From Diabrotica undecimpunctata (taxonomy: Eukaryota; Arthropoda; Insecta; Coleoptera; Chrysomelidae), in contig NC_092810.1 in NCBI RefSeq assembly GCF_040954645.1, positions 8,106,185 through 8,170,184 on the forward strand: 64,000 bases of DNA, given 5' to 3'. The translations under genes were made by a program, and so were the position numbers. The notes beneath the pieces were generated by a model that saw only the letters and a list, made by a program, of their open reading frames with translations, made no database searches and was not told the origin of the DNA. This document shows, piece after piece, positions 10,866 through 21,789 of the stretch; position 1 is the first letter of the stretch, and each line of letters opens with the position of its first letter.

Positions 10866-12760
10866 TAGGCTTTAAAGCCGGTTTCTTCTTCAATATTGGC
10901 TTCCTAAATTGTTTAAATTATAGCACCATCTTTTTCTTGGTCTGCCATTACTTTTTCGTCCATTTGGTGACTTATCTCGTGCTATTCGTACTATCCCATC
11001 CTCTGGCATTCGACTAATGTGTTCGTTCTACTCCTGTTTCTTCTTTTCCCTGTTATTCGTCGAAGTATTTTCATCTTTGTTGTTTCTAGTAGTCGTCTCG
11101 TTATAGATGTATCAGGTCTTGTTTTCGCCGTGTATGTTAATATAGGTCTAATTGCTGCTTTATAGTTTTTGTTTTTGTGTCTTGTCTTAGGTATTTGTTC
11201 TACCAGATGGTGTCATTAAGAGATCTCGCCGCTTTACTTGCTTTTAAGCTTTGTTGTCGTACTTCTTCTTCAACATCTCCGTAACTAGTTATATCTATTC
11301 TCAGATATATAAATCTTGCTTCCTGCTTTATTATTTTCCCATTCATTTCGATTTTACATCCTAGTTTGTATCTAGATGTTGTCATACATATGGTTTTTTC
11401 TACTAATATTATCATATTGTATTTCTTGGCTGTTGTATTGAATATGTGTGTTAATATTTGGAGCTCGTCTTCTGTCTCGGTGATTAATGCGGCGTGGTCT
11501 GCATAACATAATATTTGGATTTCTTTGTTCCTCATTCTATAACCATGATCTTTACGTACTGCTTGTTTTATTTCGTCCATTATTATATTAAAGAGAAGTG
11601 GGCTTACCGAGTCACCCTGTCTCACTTCGCTTTGTACTGGTATACACTGTGTTAGTTTTCCATTTATCTTTGCCTGTATTCGATTATGGAAGTAGATGTT
11701 TTCGAGCAATCAGACATAATCGACTATATAGAGGAGAAGAGACTATCCTGGTACGGCCACGTCAGAAGAGCGGACAGAGGACGCTGGATAAACAAAATCA
11801 CAGAATGGAGCCCGATTGGAAGAAGAAAGAGAGGAAGACCCCGAAGGTCATTCAGAGATGAAATCGACGAGGCTATGGAGAAAAGAACCCTGCGAGATGG
11901 AGACTGGAATGACAGGGAAAATTGGAGAAAACGGTTGAGTGAAGGAAGACAGTGAAAACTGTGGAAATCCTTAGTAGTAGTAGTATGTTTTCGATGGTTT
12001 GTATAATATTGATTGGTATGTTTCTTTTATTATGTTTCTTTTATACAGTAGGTGTAAGACGTCTTCGACTTGGATGCAATCGAAAGCCTTTGTCAGATCT
12101 ATAAATCATAAATATGCTGATTTATTGTACTCGGTGGCCTTTTCTGTGATTTGTCTTAGTACAAGTATGGCGTCTACGCAGGATCTTCCAAATTTAAATC
12201 CTTGTTGTTCAGTTTGATAAAGTTGTTAGTTTATTGATTTTGTTGGTTAGGACTTTTGTGGTAAACTTAAGTGCGGTGTTCAGTAGATTTATCCCTATAT
12301 AATTGTTGGGGTCTTCTTTATCTCTTTCTCTTTCTTGAACATTTATATTATTATGCTGTTTCTCCATGCGTCTGATATTTTGCAGTGCAATATTAGTTTT
12401 TGTATACGTTTTGTCATCTCTAGGGTTATACTTTCTCCTCCGTGTTTTAGAAGCTCGTTGTTTATTCCGTCTGGTCCTGGCGACTTTCTATTTTTGAGTG
12501 AATTTATGGCTATCTCTACTTCCTGAAAACTTATTTCTATTTCGTGTTTTACTTCAGGTATGTTATTGTGTTAATTATTATTTTTATTTTTTTTTAAACA
12601 GTTCCGTCAGGTATCTTTCCCATTCGTTTGCTGGTATGTTATTGTATTCCTTCAATTCTGCCATTTCTTTCCGTTGATTTCTTATGAATCTACACATTTA
12701 TTTTTGTTTACTGTAAAAGTAGCATTTCATCCTTTTTGTAAACTGTTTCCAGTGTTTCCA
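10866..12760 (-). mobile_element. Old RTE-clade LINE copy, degraded and interrupted
   Basis: Minus-strand reading, 5' to 3': NRKSPGPDGINNELLKHGG near 12440-12500, GFKFGRSCVDAILVLRQ and FIDLTKAFDCI at 12080-12200, then after an interruption YFHNRIQAKINGKLTQ, VRQGDSVSPLLFNIIM, LCYADHAALITETEDEL (YADD changed to YADH) and YNMIILVEKT at 11200-11700. At 10940-11170 come degraded C-terminal motifs (TRPDTSITRRLLETTKMK). The catalytic second aspartate is lost, so it is inactive. The element is split at 11706-11984 by another RTE fragment. Outer limits are approximate. Confidence 0.8.
11706..11984 (+). mobile_element. RTE-clade LINE 3' end inserted into older RTE
   Basis: It is flanked by ATGTTTTCGA (11696-11705 and 11985-11994), a 10-bp duplication of host RTE sequence. 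It encodes the end of the protein in one frame: YIEEKRLSWYGHVRRADR, WINKITEWSPIGRRKRGRP, then a stop, and closes with a (TAG)n tail. The same subfamily is seen at 15180-16685 and 27390-27842. Only the last 85 or so codons were copied. Confidence 0.88.
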
Positions 12761-12769
12761 TAAAAAAAA

Positions 12770-13360
12770 TACAAATAAGAAAAATAAAAACTACGTAGGT
12801 ATGTAGATTAATTTGCATTTACATAAAGCGGTTATGTATTTTAGGTAGCTCTGCTTTAAAAAAAGTCATTCACATTTGCCTGTCTTTTAAAAAGTCTTCG
12901 TTTTGTTTAAATTAACTGACGTATTCTGTGCTAGTTTAAAATATCGACAGGGCCCAAGGATTATTTTTGCTTAAATTAGTTTAATAGTTTTTATCACTTA
13001 GTTACTCTTTTGATTGATACCATCCAATCATTTTCTTTCGACTCTCACTTTCGGATGAACTTGGTTGTGAATTGTCTAGCTGATTTAGATCTAGTTCGAC
13101 AATATTATGTTGCTGAAAACCTGATAACTTAGCTTATTTTTGTCACGCTATGTCCACGTCTCCACTTGGGGGTTATCAATTTGTTCAAACACATCGAAGT
13201 TGAGCTCTAATGCAGTCAGTTCAGCTACGTTAGTTTATTCAACGCAGTTTAAATTTTTAGTTTATTCATTTCATGAAATGCAATGAAAGCGTCATATTCA
13301 AAAATGTTTTTATCTTCCTCTAGCATCGTTATTTTGTAAAAATTTAATCATTCATAGTGA
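12770..13360. other. AT-rich stretch, nothing recognised
   Basis: No coding or repeat motif was recognised on either strand between the old RTE copy and the Tigger remnant. Confidence 0.45.
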
Positions 13361-13367
13361 ATGATTT

Positions 13368-13800
13368 TCAAAATTTTATTAAATGAACTTTATATAACAA
13401 GTTCATTATAAATTGCTCAATAATTAGTTGAGCAATAAATAAAACATTGGATGGTAAAAGAAGAACAAAGAAATTTTCATCGTGAGATCTTAGGACTACT
13501 TCACTGAAATGAGCACCAGGGTTATCCAGAAAAAGATATGGCAACGTTTTCTTCTTCAAATAAGACTTTACTTCAATAATGAATTTTTTATGGAACCAGT
13601 CTTGGAAGTTGGCACAAGTTATCAAGACATATTCCTAGTTATAATATTGAGCTGGGAGGTTCTGCGGTTTCCAGTTCAGAAAATCGCGAGGAGTTTTAGA
13701 CTTTCCAATCACAGTCAGCTTCAGTATATGGCTGCCAGACGCATTGGCACAACACAACACTCTGATCTGGTCTTTACATTTGTATACACCCGTGCAGTCA
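13368..13800 (-). pseudogene. pogo/Tigger-like transposase remnant (DDE_1)
   Basis: Minus-strand reading gives CKDQIRVLCCANASGSHILK, LTVIGKSKTPRDFLNWKPQN, LPAQYYN, a stop, then MITCANFQDWFHKKFIIEVK, LPYLFLDNPGAHFSEVVL and a worn PxNV-like segment. The order (VNASGSHKL..IGKSK.PR, LPVxYY, WF...F.PEV, LLLDNAPAH) is that of the DDE_1 core of pogo/Tigger/jerky transposases. The LDN aspartate survives. One in-frame stop is seen, and neither an N-terminal DNA-binding domain nor ends are visible. Confidence 0.8.
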
Positions 13801-14460
13801 TCACATTATTTAAAACTAAGGTTTTTGTAGGTATTTAACGAAATTTTAATGACGATATGCTACGCTTGAAAATAGGCATGGCACTGAAAGAAGAAGAACC
13901 AATACATACCTACCGAATTCCTTCACTTGTTATTTGCGAAAAAATTTCAAAGCCGTGAGACTTTATATTTATATACAGCAAATTTCTAAGTATCGAGAAT
14001 TTCTTCGTTGACAAAGTTTTGAAACCCAATAATTGGAATAAATGAGAAAATAAAACGCAGAGTTCCGTTAAAATGAACTACTCAGCCAAAAAAGGTCTTG
14101 CTCGTTAAGATTAAGAAATAACCTGTCCTCCGGCTGAAGGATACGCTATGCTTTCCTGCATTTAGTAATTGCATGTGAGCAGTGATCTTTCCATAATGAG
14201 GTCAAGGATAATAATTTTTGTTGTGATTGACCAGAAAGGCAATCTTCGGAACGGAAAATGGATTACCGGTGGACTGTTTTGTTGCCGACAGTTGACGATG
14301 TGGTTAAAAAAAAAACAGTTTCCGGTAGTTCGACTTTACTTAAGTCTGTCGACGATAAAGAAGTCGTCTTTACTTAATTCTGGCTTACGTCTGTTAGGGT
14401 TTTCAGGTTCCGCAAGTACCCCTAACATGACTTAAAGATCACTTATGCCGGCTTAGTTAA
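13801..14460. other. AT-rich stretch without recognised gene
   Basis: One open frame on the plus strand (14169-14435) shows no recognisable motif and is probably chance. Confidence 0.4.
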
Positions 14461-14461
14461 T

Positions 14462-14560
14462 TTAAAAATAAAAAAAAATCTTGGTGTCAGTGCCGGTATT
14501 CAAAGCTAAACTCTCCAGCTTGTTAAAAATATCACATAGCCGCTGAGCTAAGGCTGCGAT
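14462..14560 (-). repeat. tRNA-derived SINE-like fragment
   Basis: On the minus strand TAGCTCAGCGG (14540-14550) fits the RNA polymerase III A box, and GCTTTGAATACC (14495-14506) resembles a B box about 35 nt further on, the spacing found in tRNA-derived SINEs. The sequence then runs into an AT-rich tail at about 14465-14480. The B box is weak and no duplication was found. Confidence 0.4.
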
Positions 14561-14611
14561 AATTCTGGTAAACTAGCCAATTAATTAAACATTCTTGTCC
14601 TATTTATCTAT

Positions 14612-14976
14612 TCTCTATACAGCACTTGCTGTCCAATTTTGGACATAGGCCTCCTCTTCCTTCTTCCACGTCTCTCTATTGTAGGCAGTTTGTATCCACT
14701 TCGGGCCTGCGTGTTTCTTCAAGTCATCTGACCATCTCATTTGGGGCCTTCCTCTTTTTCGTTTATAACTATATGGTCTCCAGTGTATAATCATCTTATT
14801 CCATCTGTCGTCTTTCTGTCTTATGGTATGTCCAACGAACTTCCACTTAAGTTTTGCTATTTGCGTTAATACATCGGTCACTTTTGTTTTGTTGCGGATC
14901 CAAGTATTTCGTTTCGTGTCTGATAGCCTGATGTTCAGTATTTGCATTTACATGGCTCTTTGGGCCTTTGCTATTT
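14612..14976 (-). pseudogene. RTE-clade LINE C-terminal remnant
   Basis: Minus strand: KAQRAM, a stop, MQILNIRLSDTKRNTWIRN, LKWKFVGHTIRQKDDRWNKM, YKRKRGRPQMRWSDDLKK, AGPKWIQTAYNRETWKKEEE. WxxVGHxxR..RWxxxxxxW.P...KRxRGRPxxRW.DD is the usual tail of one insect RTE subfamily. There is no RT core alongside it and no clear duplication. Confidence 0.75.
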
Positions 14977-15179
14977 AAAAAAAATTCATTTATTAGGAAT
15001 TACTTATTCAATTGAGCTTGGATTATAGAGATATTATGAGAAGGAGCTCCCTGAAACTTGTTGAGTGGTGGATTTTCAAGAAGAATAAGTTAATGATTTA
15101 CTAGAGGCTAAATAAATCTCTCGTTTACTGCTTCTTCAAAGTAGAAAAAGCATCTGACATTACATTATACTATTAACAG

Positions 15180-16685
15180 AACAAAGACCATAATTCATTG
15201 GAAAAGAAAACAGGCGAAGACGAAGCAGATTCCCACAACAAGAAATAGAAATAACAGATAGGGAAATGAGAACGGCCATAAAAGCAATCAAAAATAAGAA
15301 AGCACCGGGACCTGGGGGCATCTCACCTGAGCTTATAAAATACGGATAAAAAAAAATTACACCGGATGATACAATGGATATTTTAGATAGCCATAAATGG
15401 AGAACAGCTCCCAAAGGAATGGACGGCGGCATATATGACATCTATATTTAAGAAAGGAGATAGAAAACGAGGCAAAATCGGGGAGGATCAGGCAGGCTTC
15501 ACGGCAGGAAGATCATGCATAGACCACATATACACACTGGAACAACTGTTGGAAAAGAAGAAAGAAAAAAATAGAGATATACACTTGGCATTCGTGAACC
15601 TGAGAAAGGCGTATGACTCTGTACCAAGGTCAGAACTATGGGAGGCAATGTATAAATTAAAAATACAGACGGAACTCATAGAAGCTACAAAAGCTCTGTA
15701 TAAAGAAAATAAAGTGTCCATTAAAATGGGAACAAGAATCATAGGAGACTTCACCACAACAAAAGGGCTCCTGCAGGGTTGTTCCACATCTCCAACCCTA
15801 TTCAAAATATACTTAGAGAAAGCCTTGACTACATGGAAAAGAAAATGCGAAGGCATGGGAGTACCGGTACGGGACGAATACCTATATACGTTAAGTTTTG
15901 CAGACGATCAAGTAGTGATTGCACAAGACCAAGACGACCTCAGCTACATGATGAAGAAACTACAAGAAGAATATACCAAGGCTGGCCTAGATATTAACCT
16001 CGCGAAAACAGAGTACCTATCTACAAGTGAAGAAGACATAGAAGATCTACAGATTGATGACAACGTAACAATCAAAGGAAAGGATAAATTCAAATACCTG
16101 GGGTTTATAATCACGAAAAAGGCAACAACAGAGAAAGAAATTACACAAAGATTAGGATAAACAAGAACAGCAATCCAACAACTTAACTCAGTATGGTGGG
16201 ATAGACACCTAAATATGAAAACAAAAACGCAGATTTATAAAACATTAGTGCGAAGTATTATGACTATGACATATGGGGCTGAAAATTGGATCATAAACAA
16301 GAAAAACAGCAGTAAGATAGTAACAACAGAGATGGAATGCCTGCGAAGATGCTGCAGAGTAACAAGAATGGATAGCAGAAGTAATGACGAAATAAAGCAA
16401 AGAACATCAATAGAAACAGACATACTAACATATGTAGAACAAAAAAGACTAAAGTGATATGGACATGTAAGAAGAACTAGCGACAGCAGATGGATAAAGA
16501 GAATAACCGAATGGAGCTATATAGGAAGGAGGAAAAGAGGACGACCCCGAAAATCCTGGAGGAACGAAGTAGACGACGCTATGAGTAAAAGAGGCGTAAC
16601 GATGGAGAATGCGACAACAGAGAGAGATGAAAACGGTTGAGCGAGGGAAGGCAGTGAATACTGTAGAATCCCTAAATATATATAC
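15180..16685 (+). mobile_element. RTE-clade LINE copy, subfamily B
   Basis: Reading frames give REMRTAIKAIKNKKAPGPGG, then DQAGFTAGRSCIDHIYTLEQ, FVNLRKAYDSVPRSELW, LLQGCSTSPTLFKIYLEKAL, LYTLSFADDQVVIAQDQDDL (catalytic FADD intact), KYLGFIITKK and, after a stop at about 16157, TYGAENWIINKKNSSK and GRRKRGRPRKSW. Part of the RT fingers between the GDRKRG segment and DQAGF is missing, a short internal deletion near 15475. Premature stops at 16157-16159 and 16456-16458 break it. It ends in a TA-rich tail near 16685. Confidence 0.85.
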
Positions 16686-16689
16686 ATAA

Positions 16690-17207
16690 TTATATAACCC
16701 ACGCTAAACGTTTAAAGAGCGTTTATAATAGTTTGATGCTTCGTAATTATATGGTACGGATTTGTTGTGGAGAAATAGTAGTAGTTATGATAATTGACAC
16801 ATCCGTTTCTGTGAAACATTGCTTCATCTCTGGAAAAAATAAAATCGAAAAATTTCTTTGTACAACTATTTCTAAACTAGTCTGATTTAAATCTACAACA
16901 TTTCTAAGTTTTACTGTATTTTGAACACTCAGGTAAATTAACAAAAAGAAAGATTTAATTACAAACAAACATTAATGATCTGTTAATTTTCTCCACAAGT
17001 TCTACTTCAAAGGCGAGTATATATACACTTACTGACAGGAGCTACTTTACGGCTATTGTTCTCAAGGGTGTATGTCGCACTGGGTAATGGATTTAACTGT
17101 GTAACGACAAATATAACCTCTACTTAGAGTCCTGGTTTTAGTTTTCAAAACAATGAAACACTAAACAATTAGTTAATTAAATACATAATCACAGTTCCAT
17201 GCAAATT

Positions 17208-17262
<55 letters not shown>

Positions 17263-17434
17263 ATTTATTTATTTATTTATTTACAAAGCTGAACAGGCCT
17301 TGAAGACCTATCCCTAAACTACAATTAATATAATACTTAAATATTATATATATAAACCCCTGTAATTATGGCTAATAAAAGTTATACAACAATAAAAACA
17401 AACATTTTAAGGTTTGGTGAATGTTTCTATGTGA
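16690..17434. other. AT-rich stretch with (TA)n and (TTTA)n
   Basis: No gene was recognised. It includes a (TA)n run at 17221-17254 and a short (TTTA)n run at about 17262-17281. Confidence 0.5.
17221..17254. repeat. (TA)n microsatellite
   Basis: An uninterrupted run of AT dinucleotides, 17 units. Confidence 0.95.
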
Positions 17435-17490
17435 ATTTTTGTTGATTATTGAAAATTAAATGATCTGGATAATATTTTAGTAGGAATTGC
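17435..17490 (+). repeat. 56-bp sequence shared with 27313-27368
   Basis: From ATTTTTGTTGATTATTG to TAGGAATTGC the two loci are identical by eye and diverge on both sides. Here it ends exactly at the start of an RTE insertion; at the other locus it lies between two RTE pieces. Confidence 0.8.
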
Positions 17491-19647
17491 AGATCACAAT
17501 CCACTTATAGCCAAAATTACACTCACCCTTAAAAATATTAAAAGACATCAAAGAATCCCTACAATAGACACAAGAAAACTTAAAGAACCTAAAGTAAAAG
17601 AATGCCTCCAACAAGAACTGCATGTGAACTGCAACAAATTGAACACAAACACCAACGATATTGACGAGTACTGGAATCGACTAAAAGATTGTCTACTGGA
17701 ACCCTGTAAAGAAATATTAAAGACTTTCTCAAGGAGAAAAGAGGAATGGATGAATGACGAGATACTCAATATGATGGAACAACCGAGACAATTTAAAAAC
17801 AAGGATATCAATAAATACAGAGAGATAAACCACGAGATTAGAAAGACGATAAAGCAGGCAAAAGAAAAATACTTTGAAGAGCAATGCAAAGAGATCGAAG
17901 ACCTTCAAAATAAATATGATCTGTTTAACCTACACAAGAAAGTCAAAGAACTGGCAGGACTAAGAAAACAAAATCCCACTTGTGCAATTCTGGATAGACA
18001 CGGTACTGCTATAACACATACGGACGAGAAAATACAAAGATGGGCAGAATATATCGATGAATTGTTCGATGATGAAAGAGGAGATCTGGAGCACATAGAA
18101 CTTACGTCAGAAGAAATAGGTCCATATATTACAAAAGAAGAAATATTGCACGCATTAAAAACAATGAAGAGCGGTAAAAGCCCTGGACCTGATATGCTTC
18201 CTATAGAAATCCTAAAAATTCTAGATGAGAAGCACATTGATGTTTTAGTGACACTTTTGAACCAAATTTATAGTTCAGGCGTATTACCCAAAGAGTGGTT
18301 GACATCTATTTTTATTTGTCTCCCTAAAAAGAAAAACGCAAGAGAATGCAGCGATTACCGCACCATTAGCTTAATGTCTCATACGCTAAAGTTACTACTT
18401 AAAGTCATCCATAACCGAATATATCACAAACTGGACATAGACGTTAATAATACACAATTTGGTTTCCGCAAAGGCCTAGGAACACGTGAAGCTCTTTTTT
18501 CACTTAATATACTAATACAAAGATGCCTGGACGTCAATCAAGATATATACGCATGTTTTATTGACTATAATAAAGCATTCGATAAAGTACGACATGAACA
18601 TTTAATGAATGTCCTGAAATCAAAGAAGATTGACTACAACGACCTCAGGATCATATCAAATTTATACTATAAACAGCGAGCAAAAGTACGTGTTAACGAA
18701 CAGCTGTCAGAAGAAATTGAAATTAGATGTGGAGTAAGACAGGGATGCGTATTGTCGCCAATTATTTTCAACGCCTACTCCGAAGAGGTCCTGAAAAAAG
18801 CTCTTGAGGGTGAAACAGCTGGAATAAAGGTAAATGGAGTTCCCATTAACAACATTAGATATGCGGACGACACTGTGATTTTAGCCGAAAACATTGAAGA
18901 TCTTCAGAGACTGGTGACCAGAATAGCAGAGTATGGAAAAGAGTATGGTCTAACAATGAATGTCAAGAAGACGAAATTTATAAGAATATCGAAAACTCAA
19001 AGAAATAACGAGAGTCTTCTAATAAACGAAACCAACGTCGAACAAGTGGACAAATATGCATACCTGGGAACAATGATTAACTCCACAAATGATTACAATC
19101 AGGAGATAAAAATAAGAATAGAAAAGGCTAGAGCAAATTTCAACAAAATGAGAAGAGTTCTATGTACCAGGGATTTAAAACTGGAACTAAGAGTTAGGTT
19201 GGCGAGGTGCTATGTTTTTTCGACCTTATTTTATGGAATGGAATCTTGGACCTTGAATGCGACATCAATAATAAAACTGGAATCATTTGAGCTGTGGGTG
19301 TACAGAAGAATTCTGAAAATATCATGGACAGAACACGTCACAAACAAAGAGGTTCTGAGAAGGATGAACAAAGAAATGGAAATTTTAAATTCAATAAAAA
19401 CAAAAAAATTAGAATATCTCGGACATATTACACGTGGAGAGAAATACACCTTGCTCCAACTGATCATGCAGGGAAAGATCCAAGGAAAGAGAAGCATAGG
19501 GAGGCGTCGAATGTTATGGCTACACAACCTGAGAGAGTGGTACGGATGTACATCAAATAAACTTTTCAGAGCAGCCGTCTCAAAAGTTCGAATAGCTATG
19601 ATGATTGCCGACCTCCGCCGCGGAGATGGCACTTGAAGAAGAAGAAG
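17491..19647 (+). mobile_element. RTE-clade LINE copy A2, 5'-truncated, coding frame intact
   Basis: It is bounded by a 9-bp duplication AGGAATTGC (17482-17490 and 19648-19656). The 3' end has the GAAGAAGAAG tail directly after the stop codon. Truncated inside the endonuclease domain. It is the best-preserved of the subfamily-A copies and a reference for the broken ones at 682, 9953, 38167 and 41519. Confidence 0.92.
17492..19636 (+). CDS. RTE endonuclease-reverse transcriptase, truncated but uninterrupted
   Basis: One frame of 714 codons runs from the truncation point to TGA at 19634-19636 with no stop. It opens in the last motif of the AP-endonuclease domain (DHNPLIAKI, normally SDHxPL). 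A basic linker follows, then RT: MKSGKSPGPDMLPIE, GVLPKEWL, LMSHTLKLLLKVIHNR, FGFRKGLGTREAL, FIDYNKAFDKV, CGVRQGCVLSPIIFNAY, NIRYADDTVILAEN (catalytic YADD, about residue 455) and NVKKTKF. After RT come YGMESWTLN, YRRILKISWTEHVTN and LEYLGHITRGEKY. The first ATG is at 17624, but most of the endonuclease is absent, so this copy cannot start its own target cleavage. Long open coding implies a young insertion. Confidence 0.88.
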   Translation, partial: DHNPLIAKITLTLKNIKRHQRIPTIDTRKLKEPKVKECLQQELHVNCNKLNTNTNDIDEYWNRLKDCLLEPCKEILKTFSRRKEEWMNDEILNMMEQPRQFKNKDINKYREINHEIRKTIKQAKEKYFEEQCKEIEDLQNKYDLFNLHKKVKELAGLRKQNPTCAILDRHGTAITHTDEKIQRWAEYIDELFDDERGDLEHIELTSEEIGPYITKEEILHALKTMKSGKSPGPDMLPIEILKILDEKHIDVLVTLLNQIYSSGVLPKEWLTSIFICLPKKKNARECSDYRTISLMSHTLKLLLKVIHNRIYHKLDIDVNNTQFGFRKGLGTREALFSLNILIQRCLDVNQDIYACFIDYNKAFDKVRHEHLMNVLKSKKIDYNDLRIISNLYYKQRAKVRVNEQLSEEIEIRCGVRQGCVLSPIIFNAYSEEVLKKALEGETAGIKVNGVPINNIRYADDTVILAENIEDLQRLVTRIAEYGKEYGLTMNVKKTKFIRISKTQRNNESLLINETNVEQVDKYAYLGTMINSTNDYNQEIKIRIEKARANFNKMRRVLCTRDLKLELRVRLARCYVFSTLFYGMESWTLNATSIIKLESFELWVYRRILKISWTEHVTNKEVLRRMNKEMEILNSIKTKKLEYLGHITRGEKYTLLQLIMQGKIQGKRSIGRRRMLWLHNLREWYGCTSNKLFRAAVSKVRIAMMIADLRRGDGT

Positions 19648-19656
19648 AGGAATTGC

Positions 19657-20770
19657 ATTGGTAAATGATCAATCGACAAAAGTGTTATTTAAAACATGCG
19701 AACATCTTTTGAAACCATTGTTTATCGTCGTTATTGTATCGGCTGTTGAATTTGTGTTCGATTGCTTTGTTTTAATAGTTTTCGTACTTAATTTGTTAAT
19801 TAGTTTTTGATTGTGAAGTAAGACAGAATATTAGGTTAAAGTAAGACAATTTGCCGTATATTTCGTCAATTTTATTATGTATTGTTCAATTTGAAAAACT
19901 TGTTTCCAATTTTTGAGCATTTCTAAAGTAAAAATTAACTAAATTGTCCCTTTTAAAATTATTGTTAATGTCTAACAAAATAATATACTAAAATAATTAA
20001 AAGTTAATAAAAGCCAAAGCTCTAGTAGAATCAATTTCACCGAAAATTAAGCTGTAGTCTACAGTAACCCATATTTCAATATTTTTGTTACAGATTAAGT
20101 AATGTTGACAAAATGTACTCTGCGTATTACGTGAAAATTGGGACCCAAAGAGTATATGGATATTTTCTAATCCCCTTCCAAAAGTTTAGAATTAATTTTG
20201 CAGCTGTCTGTGGCTCTGATTACAGTTCTGGAGTTAAAGCGCTGTCTGATCTGAAACTATTAACAAGCTCTAAAGTTTTCAAAGCTTGAATACATCTACA
20301 AATAATTAGCTAAGAATTAGGACTTGATATCATGGGTTATTGCAACTTCTGTAAGGTAACAAAAGCTTTGTGGTACAATAACTGTCGTTTGCGGAAGGTT
20401 TGAGGAAGTTATAATGTTTCATTATACACTGCTGACAGTAGTAACTTGATATTATTGTAAGAAAAAGTACTGTAAAAATATTATGATTTATATGTTTAAT
20501 AAAAAATGGAATATGCATATGATAAAGTACGAAAGTACTTTTCGAGGGATACGAGATTTTAAAGAACTTAAAGTTAAGTAGCTGATAATCAATCATATGA
20601 AAATAATATAGACAACAAAACCTATTTTCGTGCTGACAATTTGTCGTATATAATAACATAGAGAGAAAATTTTGCCGGCAATATTTTCAACTGGTATGAA
20701 AGTTTGTTGCCTGGCTATTTTCGCAAAATTAAATTTTGACAGTTAAATCAAGAGACGTCAGACGAGTGAT
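19657..20770. other. AT-rich stretch, nothing recognised
   Basis: Downstream of the RTE duplication. No gene, no clear repeat. Confidence 0.45.
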
Positions 20771-20775
20771 TTTGT

Positions 20776-20945
20776 CAAAATTTCTTCTTCTTCTTCGGCT
20801 TTTCCCATTATGGTTCGCCGTTTTTATCCTCCACAGCACTCCATTCTCCCAGTCACCTTCTCTGAGGTCTCTACATCGAGTTAGAATCTATGGAGAGGGC
20901 ATCACGTGCCTAAAAACGACCTCACTTCGGCCATATTATTAAGAT
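20776..20945 (-). repeat. Possible LINE 3' end, minus strand
   Basis: Starts with TTCTTCTTCTTCTTC (a GAAGAA tail on the minus strand), as the RTE copies do, and the minus-strand reading upstream (REGDWENGV-like) resembles the closing residues of RTE proteins. It is too short to be sure. Confidence 0.3.
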
Positions 20946-21063
20946 TGTTTTGAAACTTTTGACAGATCGTATATGTTTGTTTACGTTTGTTGTTTTTCGA
21001 ATATTTTTAGTTTTATAATACTTTTATAGAAACTGTAATAATATATTGTGATAGTGCATAATA

Positions 21064-21140
21064 ATGGTTTCTTGTTCTCAACGTAGTTGCAGTAGCAGGA
21101 GCAATGTTAATAAAAAATCTTCAGGAATAACGTTCGTCAG
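21064..21140 (+). CDS. Possible first exon of a THAP-domain gene
   Basis: ATG at 21064 opens MVSCSQRSCSSRSNV then NKKSSGITFV, followed by a donor-like CAG|GTTAGT at 21138-21146. THAP domains begin MVxxCxxxxCxxR and continue GITFHxFP, and their genes are often split by an intron close to that point. Both cysteines of C-x4-C are present; the usual histidine of TFH is valine here. THAP domains are DNA-binding and occur in host regulators and in P-element transposases. I found no second exon with FP and the later C-x2-H pair. It could be a real short exon, a dead exon, or chance. Confidence 0.4.
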
Positions 21141-21780
21141 GTTAGTATACAAATATGTAAACAAGGTAATGGCCCGTACTTCAGAGAATAAATTAATAGT
21201 ATTTGACTGTATTAATTTATCTTTATGTATAATATATCGTGTTTTTAGTGTTTACCGCGGGATAAATAAATCATAGTTTATTAAAAATGTATTGCACTTT
21301 TTTAGATTATGATTAAATCTTCTGAATAACTAGTCATATTTTTATAGTACATAGTTTTAATATTATTGAGTCCGGCCATGATACCACCGCCATATTGGTA
21401 TCATCGTTAGCCACGCCTACATACGCCGTTTTTAATATGCTCATAGCTTCTTCACAGATTCTAACTCGATGGCATTACGCCATGTTTTGAAAAATACAAT
21501 TTTATAACAAGTTTTAAATTTTCCTTTTAATGTAGTCATAACTTTTATTTATATTTTGCATTTGAATGTTTTGTGTACCATTTGTTTGTAGTTTTTTACC
21601 TTGTTGCTACAATTACTAATAATAAATAAAATAATGATAATTTATCAGTATATTTAATTTTTTTTAATTTTTAAAAAATCTTAAAGCAACAAACTTATAG
21701 TTACTTGTACTTGTACTTCTACTTAATTGTAAATACAGTTCTAAATAGACTGTACTGATACACTGCGCGAACCGTATTTA
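21141..21780. other. AT-rich stretch, nothing firm
   Basis: If the THAP exon is real this is its intron. A short G+C-richer patch with two copies of a GGTATCAT-type motif in inverse orientation is at 21378-21404. Confidence 0.35.
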
Positions 21781-21789
21781 TACGCCATA

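Noticed and set aside
14169..14435. 88-codon plus-strand frame
   Set aside because: No motif, atypical composition and no splice sites; taken as chance.
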